Positions 1 to 11,375 of a stretch of 64,000 bases of DNA are shown here, in pieces. Both the position numbers and the translations under genes were made by a program. The notes beneath the pieces are model-generated. The model made no database searches. It was not told the DNA's origin and was given only the letters and a program-made list of their open reading frames with translations. Within the stretch, counting starts at the first letter, position 1, and every line of letters starts with the position of its first letter. Source of the stretch: Costus lasius (taxonomy: Eukaryota > Streptophyta > Magnoliopsida > Zingiberales > Costaceae); NCBI GenBank assembly GCA_027563935.2, contig CM050446.2, positions 124,760,499-124,824,498 of the forward strand, read 5' to 3'.

Positions 1-300
1 TAAGTTTAGGTTAGAGTACTAGGGGTAGTTTATGATATTATGATTAATAATATATATATATGATATATAATTGGGTTCTAGTAGCAGATATCCAACCTCT
101 AATACTAGAACTTGACTCGTGTAGTATGTATGCTACCCATTTCCGAACCCAACGTGATTAATAGGTACCTAATTACCTATAATCGGGTTCGGGTAGGTTG
201 GGTACCCACTCAAAGTCAACCCGACTGCCATCTCACTTGAGACTTGATATCTACATCGAGCTCTCCATCATCCACGCCAGCCCCTTCTTATTATCCTCTC
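1..300. other. left-edge intergenic DNA
   Basis: AT-rich sequence with no reading frame I can support. The part around 170-240 has a low-complexity, transposon-like texture, but I cannot assign it to a family. Confidence 0.4.
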
Positions 301-798
301 CTCATGCTTAAGATTAAATTTGTACTCACCTATTAATTTACTAATCTCGAAACAATGTTGCCTAATTTAAAATGCTTAAGCCTAACTTGTAAACTTACTA
401 AATCTTATATACTATGTCATTTTTTTCTCTCACTTTCCAAATAGACTAATCAAATAATCACAACTTGAGACCATTGAATAAGCTTTTACATAATATAATA
501 ATCACACATAAAAAATTTACCATTAATATTTAATTTATTAACTATCTGCTAATACTTGGCTAGTATATCCCAAAAACCATTAATAATTTTAAATAACTAC
601 AAATTACACCAAATCACAAATGTTACACCACACAAACTCTTAGAGTCAAGCAAATAGGTTAAGCTTTGATAAAACATCATATCCATTAGAACAAGATCAA
701 ACTCTTAGCCTTCAAATGAACTTTGCAATGAAGATCAAGACCCATAGATTTCAAGTTTTTTTTCATGATTCAATTAAGTATATATCCAAGGTAGCCTC
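301..798. repeat. tandem repeat unit 1, left part
   Basis: This stretch recurs at about 3945-4280 and 12550-13005. Shared landmarks are the block around the phrase accattaatatt (521, 3963, 12674), a block about supporting 'gagtcaag', and the block ending in aaggtagcctc. After the inserted elements are subtracted, the unit period is about 1.55-1.65 kb. The copy is interrupted at 798 by the LTR element that follows and resumes at 2692. No coding frame is visible. Confidence 0.75.
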
Positions 799-993
799 TG
801 TTACGGGCCCAATACCATTAGTAGGTTATGTAATAAAGCGGATCTGGGTCGGTATGTTATACCCGGTTCGCTAAGTAGGGAAACATTATAAATAAGGGCC
901 AAGGGTTAGAGTAGAGTGTCCAAGTATTTTGTTATCCTCTTATTAGGGCGTGCTTTGCACGATTTTTCGCCTGTGACGGCTGAGGTTCTATCA
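799..993 (+). repeat. 5' LTR of the short LTR element
   Basis: 195 bp, TG...CA termini. An attataaataagg segment in the middle is a plausible LTR TATA box. Target duplication GCCTC precedes it. Confidence 0.85.
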
Positions 994-1603
994 ATTGATC
1001 CGACCTGCCAAATCGATCGCTGGGGACCGATCGTCTGACGACGGACAAAGACGGAAGAAATTCCGTTGTCGGTAGTATATCAAAACAATGGTTCTATTAT
1101 CGTTGATCAAGCCGACAAAGAAACCCTATAGAGGAGTCAATCAAAACTCTAGGGAGGAGGTGAACATAAAACAGCAACTCTACTATCAGTGATATTTCTA
1201 GCGCAAGCGGCGAGCACTGTAGCGGCACCAGGGTTTGGCGAGTACTGTTGCATGGATACTGTAGCACTAGTACTGTAGCACATGTGAGTTTTGCAGCAAT
1301 CTAGAGGGAGGAAGCTTGCAGCGGCGAGCAGCGTCTACGACAGGCGGGGGTGTTCTTGTCTCCGACCGCCTCTTTTGCCGGAACCCTAGCCGGCGACTGG
1401 TAGTGATTGACAGGCGATGCGAGCACCTACATACGCGATAGATGGGCTTGAAGGCGGGATTGCGAGGTGCGGCGCTGCTGAAGTTGCTGTAGCTTAGTAA
1501 AAAAGAAAGAGTAAAAAAAAAAGATATGCACTGTTATTATTACTGTAGCAAGTTATTGTAAAAAAAAAACTTGAGAGGAGATGACGAGAAGTGAGGTTGC
1601 TTA

Positions 1604-1963
1604 ATGTTACGTGGAGATGAATCGTCGTCTGGACGTTTTAGAGGAGATAAAGCAATGCTGGGAGAGTTGTTTAGAGAGAAGAAAATACGAAAGGGTACGG
1701 ATGTGATTGTTGATAGACAGATATATCCAATCTCGAGTGAGGTCCTAAAGACTACATTACAGAGCCAAAATAACAAGGAGGATAGAAGGTGGATTCATAA
1801 CTGTGTAGAATTACAAGGATTTGATGGAACTGATCCAGTATGATGGATTGCACAAGCTGAACATTATTTTGACATTAAAGGCACGCCAAACGACTATAAA
1901 ATTCCTATGGCGCTTGTTCGTATGGAGGGGCAAGCAGACGATTGGTTTCGAGGGTTAAAATGA
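1604..1963 (+). pseudogene. gag remnant of the short LTR element
   Basis: The frame from 1604 reads to a TGA at 1841-1843 and continues in the same frame to 1963. Its C-terminal part (VELQGFDGTDPV, then WIAQAEHYFDIKGTPND and ALVRMEGQADDWF) lines up with the gag of the larger gypsy element here (VELPVFDGSDPLGWI, FVRMEGTAVHWF). This is the conserved retrotransposon gag block. The rest of gag and all of pol are missing, so it cannot make a working capsid protein. The similarity supports common descent of the two elements. Confidence 0.7.
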
Positions 1964-2491
1964 TAGATTTTCAATCTTTTTTGGGAAGGGTTGAAGCAAG
2001 AGATGATACAAAGATTTAGTAAATTTCTTACAACTACGGTCCTTAATGAAAACGACTATGAAAAGAAGAAATTTGATGGATAAATAGAAGGAGGTTAGCA
2101 AACAAGAAGTAATTGAGTATACTCCTATTGTTGATAAGGTTTTTTCAACTATAGATGTAGTGAGTACTGAATATGGTGAACTCTCCAAAGAGGATAATTA
2201 TGGCGTAGCTAATTTTTTCAAAGAGGATGATCTAAATCCAAGCTGGCCAAGCGATCTAGATGGCAATATAAGTAAAATGTCTTATGAGATGAAGGTTGAG
2301 AATGCTACAAATACATATTGGAAGATTTGGCACTGCTTGCATGTATGCTGGGAAGAAGAAAAGCTTTTTCTGTAAAGAAACATATTGTTGAGCAATTTTA
2401 ACTTATAAACAGTAAGATCCAGGAAAAGTTGAGAAAAGATCATCTAATACACAGCCTTAAGGACAATGCTATAGTTAGAGAGAGGGGTAAT

Positions 2492-2686
2492 TGTTACGGG
2501 CGCAATACCATTAGTAGGCTATGTAATAAAGCGGATCCGGGTCGGAATGTAATACCCGGTTCGCTAAGTAGGAAAACATTATAAATAAGAGCCACGGGTC
2601 AGAGTAGAGTGTCCAAGTATTTTGCTATTCTCTTATTAAAGCGTGTTTTGCATGATCTCTCGCCGGTGACGGTTGAGGTTCCATCA
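2492..2686 (+). repeat. 3' LTR of the short LTR element
   Basis: 195 bp, same length as the 5' LTR with about 20 substitutions. The target duplication GCCTC follows at 2687-2691. Confidence 0.85.
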
Positions 2687-2691
2687 GCCTC

Positions 2692-3821
2692 TTTCTTACA
2701 TCTGCATCTAATAAGCACTAGAGGAGAAATCATGACAAGCATCCTTCTTCTACAAAACTGTAGTATCAACAAAATTAAAGAAATTAAAACAAAACACAAT
2801 TTGAAGCATTGTGGACAAATGTTGAATTTTTGTTGTTATACTAAATATATTAATTGACTTCTTACCCATTAGCTTAAAATTTTAGGTTAAGTAATCAATC
2901 AATCAATCTAACAGTGGTATTTGGGATGATAATGTGTCTTGTCCTCTTAAAGACCCATCATATCCACATGCAGATGGCGCAACTAATTCAACCTGCAATT
3001 TGGGAATGGGAAAGAATATTTTTGTGCTACACTACTTTGCTGGAAAATTGCTACACTACTTTGCTGGCAAATAGGATTTCAATAATTTATTATCATTGAA
3101 TAGTTAGTTATTTCCTTCTCACAACACTATGTTAAGAAAAGAAGAGGATGATTACATATATAGAAAACAAAACCCACGACAAACTCTATAGCAAGGAAAA
3201 GAAAAAATATGTTCTGACTGGATATAGTATCCTAGTTTCAACACATTCACAAAAACCATAGAACTAGTCACAGGGATGCTTAACATAGATGGACCCTGTA
3301 TAGTACCAATTTGCATTGATTGTAACTTCGTACATCTCAAAGCCAAAAAAAACTATCTATTTAAGAATTGTGAGTTAAAAGAACATTGATTCTGCAACAT
3401 GTTAATTGGAAACCAAATCCACATGTTATCTAATTTTTGGGATTTTGTCTAATCTTACATTGTACCATCATATCAAAGCTACACATTTTATTCATGGGTT
3501 ATTCACAGTTGAACTTTATTAAAAATCAATAGGATCCAAACAAAATCTATAAATAGTTCTGCATAAAGACTTATGCAACACTGGAAAGATTTAGATGAGA
3601 ATGAGAAGAAAAAGAGACACGGATAAGAGAGAAAAGAGCGGAAAGGAGTTTGAGATAGAAGGTAGAGAAATAGAGAAGGGCTAATGGCTTGCAAGAAGAG
3701 AAGAGAGAAGATTAGGAAACAACTATAAAACAATTCATCATAATCTGTCCATTACAATCACTTGTTTTGTAACTTGTTTAAGGGGCGAACTAAGGCATTT
3801 CAACAATTCTTTTAAATGAAA
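2692..3821. repeat. tandem repeat unit 1, right part
   Basis: Closely similar to 11384-12428 over about 1.1 kb, including the segments ccttcttctacaaaact, aagcattgtggac and tctgcaacatgttaattgg. It leads directly into the tRNA-Thr-like sequence. A 26-bp word (tgctacactactttgctgg type) is locally duplicated near 3025-3068 in this copy only. I see no coding frame of note. Confidence 0.75.
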
Positions 3822-3893
3822 GCTTCTATAGCATAGTGGTAGTGCGTTCGCTTCGTAAGCAAAAGGCCACGAGCTCAATCCTTGCTAGAAGCT
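3822..3893 (+). tRNA. tRNA-Thr(CGT)-like gene, possibly degenerate
   Basis: 72 nt that fold as a cloverleaf. The 7-bp acceptor stem (GCTTCTA with TAGAAGC) is perfect. The D arm is GCAT/GTGC. The anticodon loop TTCGTAA gives anticodon CGT, which reads the threonine codon ACG. The T-loop is CTCAATC. The anticodon stem has one C-A mismatch and the T stem one A-C mismatch, the T-loop starts with C, and no run of four T follows directly, so transcription and function are uncertain. There is no intron. A second copy lies at the same place in the next repeat unit (12429-12500). Confidence 0.6.
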
Positions 3894-4323
3894 TTCATCC
3901 TTACTTTAGAAAGCATAGTAGTTAAGGTTTCATTTTTGATGTGGGACTAAATTGGAGTATTACCATTAATATTTAAGTTATTAACTATCCACTAATGCTT
4001 AGCCTAGTATATCGCAAAAAACCATTAATATTATTAAATAACTACAACTTACACAACATCACAAATGTTACTCTTGAAATCATCCAAAGCTAGAACGAAG
4101 CACACAAGCAATTTGACTTTAGAGTCAAGATAGGTTAAGCTTGGATAAAACCTCATATCCTTTATAACAAGATCAAATTATTAGCCTTCAAATGAACTTC
4201 ACAATGAAGGTCAAGACCCATAGATTTCATGTTTTTGGTCATGAATCCATTAAGTATAATATACAAGGTAGCCTCTTGCTTGCATCCACATCTAACAATC
4301 ACTGTATGAGCAATCATAACAAG
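3894..4323. repeat. tandem repeat unit 2, left part
   Basis: A second copy of the 521-798 segment (from about 3945), continuing past the aaggtagcctc block into catccacatctaac. At the gcctc site where unit 1 carries the short LTR element this copy is empty, which gives the pre-insertion state. It is interrupted after ATAACAAG (4316-4323). Confidence 0.75.
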
Positions 4324-4868
4324 TGTGATGGCCTTAGGATTTAGCACAAATCCCGAGGCACATCGAGCATGACAAATGGCATTGATCCCTGATCATTCGG
4401 CGTGGTGGACTGGCACAGAGATCGCCTGACTTGGGGTGGTTAATTGAGTTAAATCCACCAAGGGTTGACCCAACTTGCCACCCTAATTTGGGAGTTGAGC
4501 GACGGATGTGCAGGGGAGGCGCATACGCTCGCCCTAACATGTGTGAAGGATGTGCGCGTAATTATGGGTCTGACCCAAGGTTTACATTAAATTGTTGGTC
4601 AGCCTAGGTCTAACTTAAGTGCAGGCTCTGGTGGTGCACACGTGGCACCTTAGGTGGTAACACATGACATGTGTGTGGGCGGTGCCCTAGGTTTTAAATA
4701 GACCTCAGGGACCGTTAGTATAAAAATTATTGATGAGTCTAGGGTTTCCCAGAGCTTATGTGCTAATGGTTGGAAACCTAAGCGAGGGAGAGGGAAGCGC
4801 GGTGCGCTTCTCCGATTCCACACACGTGTCATTGGGGCGTCCATGCAACGGTAGTGGGCGGCGTCTTC

Positions 4869-5064
4869 TGATACGAATGGGCCAGCACAAGCCCAATGGA
4901 GGGTCTACACCAGGCGGGCCCAGGCCCATTAAGAGTTGTGTGAGAGGTTTTGTAAGGGGAGGAGAAGGAAAGGGGGGGCCATTCGATTATTGTCTTTGCT
5001 TTTGTAGCTAAACCCTAATTTCTCATCGTGGTGGCGATTTGAGGGACGATCTTAGATCGTATCA
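4869..5064 (+). repeat. 5' LTR of the 5.4-kb chromovirus
   Basis: 196 bp, about 98% identical to the 3' LTR. It is followed by GTGGTCCGACCTGCC, the likely primer-binding region, which is not the initiator-Met type seen in the other gypsy elements of this window. Confidence 0.95.
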
Positions 5065-5196
5065 GTGGTCCGACCTGCCGGATCTCACTGGGGCGTCGAC
5101 GGAGATCTGCTTCGAAGCGAAGTGGTGTTTTTTTCGTCAGGTGCAAGAGCGGAGCGAGCACAATAGTTGACGAAGTTTGCTGCCGGTTTTCTCTCC

Positions 5197-8100
5197 ATGG
5201 CGATGACGTGTTCGGATTCTCATTTTGAGTCGATTGAGAAGACACTACAAGATCTGTTGACGAGTGAGGAGCGCAGGCACAAGATCGAGGCGAACAACGA
5301 GGAACGCCGCCGTAGGGAAGACGCCGCCAGCGAGGAACGATATGGGAGGTTGATGATGAAAGGAAGTCGATGAGGGCGGATCTGCTAGAGCTTAAACATC
5401 TGATGACGGAGATCTTAAAAGGGAAGGCAGGCGCCGGCGTCACTGAGGCGTCGCCAAGTTCTCGCCGACCCGAGCATGGCGTCGAGCAGGCGGAGGCGAT
5501 GGACGAGTTGGGCGATTGGCAAGATGACGATGCACGTCAACCAGGCGAGGGAGGATGGCCACCGCACCATGGCATTCGAGCGGCAGCAAGGCAGCGACGT
5601 TCGGCGATTCCTTTGGGACCTCCAACGACGAACGCGGGCCGCCAGGGCAGGCATGAGCGCATTCCTGAAGAAGGGAGACAGGGGATTGACATGGATCTGG
5701 GGCCGCAAGGAGAGTGGGGAGTCAATGGAATGGGAGGACAACGTGCGTGGTGCCGACGCGTGGAGCTACCTGTGTTTGATGGCTCTGACCCCTTGGGTTG
5801 GATCACGCGAGCGGAACAGTTTTTCCATATTCAAAGCACGCCCAATGATCAGCGAGTTCCCTTGGCCTTTGTCAGAATGGAGGGCACTGCGGTCCACTGG
5901 TTCAGCTGACTCAGAAGGTTGGAGACTGAAATTTCGTGAGAAATGTTAAAGGACGAAATGATAGCAAGATTCAGTGACTGCGATGCAACAAACCCATTCG
6001 AGTTGTTGGCGTCCTTGGCGCAAGGCAGCAAGACTGTTGGAGAATACATTGAGACCTTTGAAAGGTTGGTAGCTCGACTTCCTCGTCTGCCCGCCTCTCA
6101 ATACTTGGGGTACTTCCTTAGTGGTCTACGTGAGGACATTCGGCCTTGGATATGAACTTTTGCCCCGACCACGGTACGGCGGGCTATCTTTTTAGCGCGG
6201 AATTTTGAGGAAGTTCTGGGTGGTAAGAGCCTATCGACTACACCGAGCAGGAGTTATGGAGGGGGACGCACTGGCTTTTCATATGTGTCGAACACAGCGT
6301 CTTCCCAAAGTCAACCTGGAGGGGGAGGAAATCGACAAGCATCCTTTCGTTCCGAGAGTGTATCAAACAAAGTTGGCGGAAGCGCGAACGGTGGACCGGC
6401 CGCAAGCACTGTTGGCTCCCACCGGCCACAACAGAGAGAGGAGGGGCGAAAGGTGCCTAGTGGAGCAAATTCGGATAACATGACTCAGAATAGTCGTGCT
6501 CTGTCTTATCAGGACTTCAAGGATAAACGGGAGAAAGGATTATGCTTCCGTTGTGATCAGCCATACCATCTCATGCATCGTTGTGCTAACAAGAACTTGC
6601 GGCTTATGGTCATGGCAGAGGATGAGGATGATCCGGAGCTGGAGGAACACAGAATTGAGGAGCCGGAGGTAGCGACACCAGAAGTCTCCTTGAACTTCAT
6701 AGGGGGAATCTCTCTACATTCCATAGGGGGAATATCGGGTCCATGCACTCTCAAGCTAATGGGACAGTTGATCGGCAAGGACATAGTCATTATGATTGAC
6801 AGTGGTGCCACGCACAATTTTATTTCAACTCAATTGGTGGAGGAACTGCAGCTTAAGGTTGAACCCACCCCTCGATTTGGGGTTCAGTTGGGGGACGGCA
6901 GCAAGGTTACCACTCAGGGCAAGTGTGCCAGGCTACACGTCACACTCGGGCCCTTGGAGGAGACGCTGGATGCGTACCTATTTGGTTTAGGTGCGGTGGA
7001 TCTCATTTTGGGAGTCGCTTGGCTCCAAACCTTGGGGGAGGTAAAGGCGGACTGGGGACGATTATACCTCAAACTGCATCGTGATGGGAGGGACATGACA
7101 TTACAGGGCAGCCCGGCCTTGGTGAGAGCTCAAGCATCTCTGTGAACTCTGACAAGGCTTACAGATGTGGAGTGCTGGGCTCTAGTGTGGGCGGTTAAAA
7201 GTGGTGATCAGCAAATGATAGATGGCTCTTTGTTGAGTCAGCAGGCAGCTCAGCTAAGGCATGTGATAGGGCGATTTGACAAAGTTTTCGTAGAGTCGGG
7301 ATCCTTTCCGCCTACGCGAGCCACCGATCACGCCATCATACTTAAACCTGAGGAAGGTCCAGTCAGGGTGCGACCGTACCGCTATGCTCACAGCCAAAAG
7401 GACGAGATGACCAAACTAGTGGGAGAAATACTTGCCGCGGGTATCATCCAGCCTAGTTCTAGCCTCTATTCCAGTCCGGTCATCTTGGTGCGAAAAAAAG
7501 ACGGGAGTTGGCGTTTTTGCGTAGACTATCGGGCGCTGAATGATATTACTATTCCTGATAAATACCCAATACCGGTAATAGAAGAGTTATTGGATGAGCT
7601 ACATGGAGCACAATATTTCTCCAAGATTGACTTGCGCTCAGGGTACCACCAAATTCGAGTCAGGGGGGAGGATGTGCTTAAGACTGCCTTCAGAACTCAT
7701 GACGGCCACTACGAATTCCTTGTGATGCCTTTCGGCCTAAAGAATGCACCTGCGACGTTCCAAGCCGCCATGAATGACACCTTCCGACCATATCTGCGTC
7801 AGTGGGTGTTAGTTTCTTTTTATGATATTCTGGTCTATAGTGCCACTTGGGAAGAGCACATGGATCACCTCACACAGACCTTGACAATTCTACAAAATCA
7901 GCATTGGGTGGCAAATAAAAAGAAATGTCAGTTTGGCAGACAGCAGGTGGAATATTTGGGGCATATCATACAACCAGGTACCGTAGCAATGGACCCTAGT
8001 AAGGTGGAAGCAGTAACGAAGTGGCCCGTTCCTCGCATAGTCAAGGAAGTAAGGGGCTTCCTAGGTTTAACTAGCTATTATCGCCGATTTGTTTCGAATT

Positions 8101-10160
8101 ATGGGAAGATAGCTCGACCGCTGACAGATTTATTAAAAAAGGATGCCTTCCGTTGGAATACCGAGGCTCAACAAGCCTTTGACGAGCTAAAGGCCATTTT
8201 GATTTCCGCCCTAGTGTTAGCACTGCCGAACTTTCAACGTATGTTCACCATCGAATGTGATGCATCTAGCCGAGGGGTAGGCGCGGCATTAATGCAAGAA
8301 GGCCGACCCGTGGCGTATTACAGCAAGGCCTTATCCGACAGAAGCTTGGCGAAATCCATATATGAGAAGGAGCTCATGGCTCTGGTTCTAGCAGTGCAAC
8401 ACTGGCAGCCTTACCTTCTAGGCCGCCACTTTCGAGTATTAATGGACCAAAAGGCCTTGAGGCACTTGCTGCAGCAGCGAATCACCACTCCAGATCAGCA
8501 ACAGTGGCTGATTAAACTGTTGGGGTACGATTATGAGATTATATATAAGGTCGGCAATACCAACCAGGCAGCTGACGCTCTGTCACGCATCTCCAGGGAT
8601 CCCTCGCTGACTGCCATGTCCCTGCCGGTGTGGGAGGACCTACATCAAGTGCTGTCGGCCGTGCAAGATGACCCAGAGTTGAAGAAAATAATTCAAGACA
8701 TAACGAAAGATGCTAACTCCCACCCCCATTACCAGTTGGACAGGGGATGTTTGCTTTACCAAGGCCGACTGGTGATTCCGGCTAACTCTCAGTGGGTCCA
8801 GAAAATGCTTCAAGAGTTTCATAGTACTGCAACAGGGGGTCATTCAGGAGCTTACAGGACTTATAGACGCCTTGCTGACAATGTTTACTGGCACGGTATG
8901 AGGAAAGCGGTCGATAGATTTGTTGCGCAGTGTGACACTTGTCAGAGGCAGAAGTACCAGGCCACTTCGCCTGCAGGTATCCTCCAGCCCTTACCGATAC
9001 CTGGGGCAATTTTGGAAAATATTGCGATGGATTTTATCACAGGGCTGCCCAAATACAAGGGGAAGGATACAATCTTGGTGGTGGTGGATCGGCTATCCAA
9101 ATACGCTCATTTTATCCTCATCCGTCACCCTTATGTGGCTAGTAAGGTGGCTGAAATTTTTATGCAGGAGATCGTGCGCTTACACGGAATACCACGAACA
9201 ATAGTGAGTGACAGGGACCCTATCTTTATTAGCCACTTCTGGCAAGAGCTTTTTAAGTTCTTGGGCACTTCGTTGACGATGAGCTCGGCATATCATCCGG
9301 AGACGGACGGACAGTCGGAGGTGCTTAACCGGTGTCTTGAAACATACCTCCGGTGTTTCGCCTCGGATCAGCCGCGCACTTGGGCTAGATGGCTTCCATG
9401 GGCAGAGTTCTGGTACAACACCAGCTATCACTCGGCTACTGGCACGACACCCTTCGAGGCTGTGTACGGCAGACCGCCCCCTCCCCTCCTGCGATTTGAC
9501 CCAGGAGAGTCCCTAGTTGAAGCAGTAGCACATGAGTTGGTAGACCGTGACGAAGCACTACGCCAGTTGAAGTACAACCTTGAGCGGGCTCAACAACGTA
9601 TGAGTAAGTATACTAATGCTAAACGTCACGACATTTCTTTTCAGGAAGGGGATATGGTGTTCGTTAAGTTGCGTCCCTACCGCCAGCATTCCATCGCCAG
9701 ACGCATTAATGCTAAGTTGGCGGCACGCTACTATGGGCCATTCTAGATCTTGCAACGGGTGGGCGAGGTGGCATATCGGCTTGCCCTTCCACCAGGATCC
9801 AGGGTCCACCCCGTCTTCCATGCATCACAACTGAAGAAGGCCTCTGGGGATTACGTTTCATTCGAACCCCTTCCCCCAGAGTTGGAGTTGGAGGCCACGC
9901 CGAATCCTGATCCGGAGACCATCTTGGCTCAGCGAAGCATCCGTCAGAGCCAACGTCTCATTTCTCAATGGCTAGTCAAATGGCACGGGAAGCCACCAGA
10001 GGAGGCCATGTGGGAAGATGAAACACGCGTTCGGGAGCAGTTTCCAGCGCTTGCGGCTAGTCTTGGGGACAAGACTACTTCAGGTGGGGAACGAGTTGAT
10101 ACGGATGGGCCAGCACAAGCCCAATGGAGGGTCTACACCAGGCGGGCCCAGGCCCATTAA
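5197..10160 (+). pseudogene. gag-pol polyprotein of the chromovirus, interrupted by stops
   Basis: Gag starts at ATG 5197 and changes frame once near 5355. From about 5360 to 10160 a single frame is kept, broken by stops at 5907, 5937, 6153, 7143 and 9744. Domains in order are: gag block (5750-6150); zinc knuckle CFRCDQPYHLMHRC (about 6546); protease IDSGATHNF (about 6796); RT (about 7350-7900); RNase H with ECDASSRGVGAALMQ (about 8254); integrase with H/H, CDTCQRQK and D-D-E residues (about 8810-9330); and a C-terminal chromodomain (QWLVKWHGKPPEEAMWED, about 9968-10021). The RT box reads SFYDILVYS, so the first of the two catalytic aspartates is Tyr. The frame runs 64 nt into the 3' LTR. In the host the intact family copies itself through RNA; this copy is dead. 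Confidence 0.93.
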
Positions 10161-10291
10161 GAGTTGTGTGAGAGGTTTTGTAAGGGGAGGAGAAGGAAAG
10201 GGGGGGCATTCGATTATTGTCTTTGCTTTTGTAGCTAAACCCTAATTTCTCATCGTGGTGGCAATTTGAGGGACGATCTTAGATCGTATCA
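10097..10291 (+). repeat. 3' LTR of the 5.4-kb chromovirus
   Basis: 195 bp. It lacks one C of the 5' copy near the GGGGGG run and has two substitutions. The TCTTC target duplication follows. Confidence 0.95.
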
Positions 10292-11375
10292 TCTTCTCTA
10301 CGCTCACCGTTCATCCTTGGCGGCGTCCTCCCATGCGTGGCTTCTCCTCCCAATGCATTGCTCATTCTTGGCGACAGGCTCGGCGATCACATCTTTGGCG
10401 ATGAACCTAGTAGCAGCAGCATCATTCGTCAATGCTTGTCAGCAGCTCCAGCAATGGCCTCTAGGGTTCCATCGTCTACATCGGCGGGCAACCAAGCAGC
10501 AAGCAACCAAGGCGACTTCTTCCCTTGTGCCGCGTGCTTCTAGTGACGCAAGGTAGCGAGAGATGGCAATGATTGAAGCGGCTCGACACAAGGAGTTCGG
10601 TGACTTCTAGGCGGCGGCAGTAACGGCATGGGTTTAGGGTTCTGTAGATGGCAACTAGTGTTCCCGTCAGACTCGACAATGCCAGCAAGGTGAATCTGGT
10701 GACGAGTGGCTGCCTACGTGCGAAGCTTGGTACAGACAGCTGGGCGAACACATATGAGCGGCTTGGATGCATGCTGAAGCAACATGGGCATGAGTCAAGC
10801 ACGAATGTGTGTGCAGCTTTAGGGTGAGTCATGTAACACATGGACACCTTGCGGCTGTGCGCATTCATAGTCTTGTTCAATAGTCTAAGGCATAAGGAGC
10901 GAGGCATGCTACAAGGTTAATATTTAACCTTCTCGGGTTTTGCACCTAACTACCATATTGGTCGAGTTCTTCCAGGCTTTCTATTTGACCGATCTCTTCT
11001 ACTTAGTGTGTGAGCCCACTTAGAGCTACTTATTTATTATCTGCTATTATTCGACCCAACCCCTTGAAGGGTCAGCCTTGCTTGCTCCCGCACATGTATT
11101 GCTATTTGTTTGTCCATCGGCCCGATTTGGGTATTACGACGAGTGAGGAGTGCAGGGTAAGAGATCTTTAGTTGGTGTGATTTCTATAAGCATACTCGTA
11201 AGGGCGATGAGTCACCGAACCCCTTCTAGGTACAGGTGATTGAGAGTCCTGATGCTTCTGTTTAAGTGTCCCTAATCGAACACTTCACTCTAGAATCTAG
11301 ATTAGGGCTTGGGGGTTTCAAAAGAAGTCCTGTCAATCTTAGTGTAAGATCTTAATAAAAGAAAATTTGCTCGCG

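Larger units (their letters stand above)
799..2686 (+). mobile_element. short non-autonomous Ty3/gypsy-like LTR retrotransposon
   Basis: The element has two 195-bp LTRs (799-993 and 2492-2686) that begin TGTTACGGGC and end in ATCA. The 5-bp target duplication GCCTC lies at 794-798 and 2687-2691. A purine tract (agagaggggtaat) sits directly before the 3' LTR. The 5' LTR is followed by GATCCGACCTGCC, which matches the post-LTR segment of the larger gypsy element at 5064 onward, so the two probably use the same primer site. The interior is only about 1.5 kb: it holds a broken gag piece and no protease, reverse transcriptase or integrase. The LTRs differ at roughly 20 of 195 positions, so the insertion is old. 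It is best read as a TRIM-like or internally deleted relative of the 4.9-10.3 kb element. Confidence 0.85.
4869..10291 (+). mobile_element. Ty3/gypsy chromovirus LTR retrotransposon, recent but inactivated
   Basis: Complete element of 5.42 kb. LTRs lie at 4869-5064 (196 bp) and 10097-10291 (195 bp), with inverted ends TGATACGA...TCGTATCA. The target duplication TCTTC is at 4864-4868 and 10292-10296. The LTRs differ by only two substitutions and one indel, so insertion is recent. Between them lies one gag-protease-RT-RNaseH-integrase-chromodomain frame. The short LTRs and C-terminal chromodomain point to a Reina-like chromovirus, though clade needs a tree. A purine-rich tract (ggtggggaacgag) precedes the 3' LTR. 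Premature stops and one damaged RT catalytic residue mean it cannot move by itself. Confidence 0.95.
4324..11375. mobile_element. unclassified insertion in repeat unit 2, solo-LTR-like, hosting a nested gypsy element
   Basis: Comparison with unit 1 shows that repeat unit 2 is split here. The left flank ends ATAACAAG (4316-4323) and the right flank begins ATAACAAC (11376-11383), after which the unit resumes. After removal of the nested gypsy element, about 1.62 kb of foreign sequence remains (4324-4868 and 10297-11375). It starts TGTGATGG, has an AATAAA near the right end and carries no long frame. It could be a solo LTR with a 5-bp duplication (ACAAG/ACAAC) and a decayed 3' terminus, but the ends are not diagnostic and the class is open. 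I see no gene in the flanking parts 4324-4868 or 10297-11375. Confidence 0.45.
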
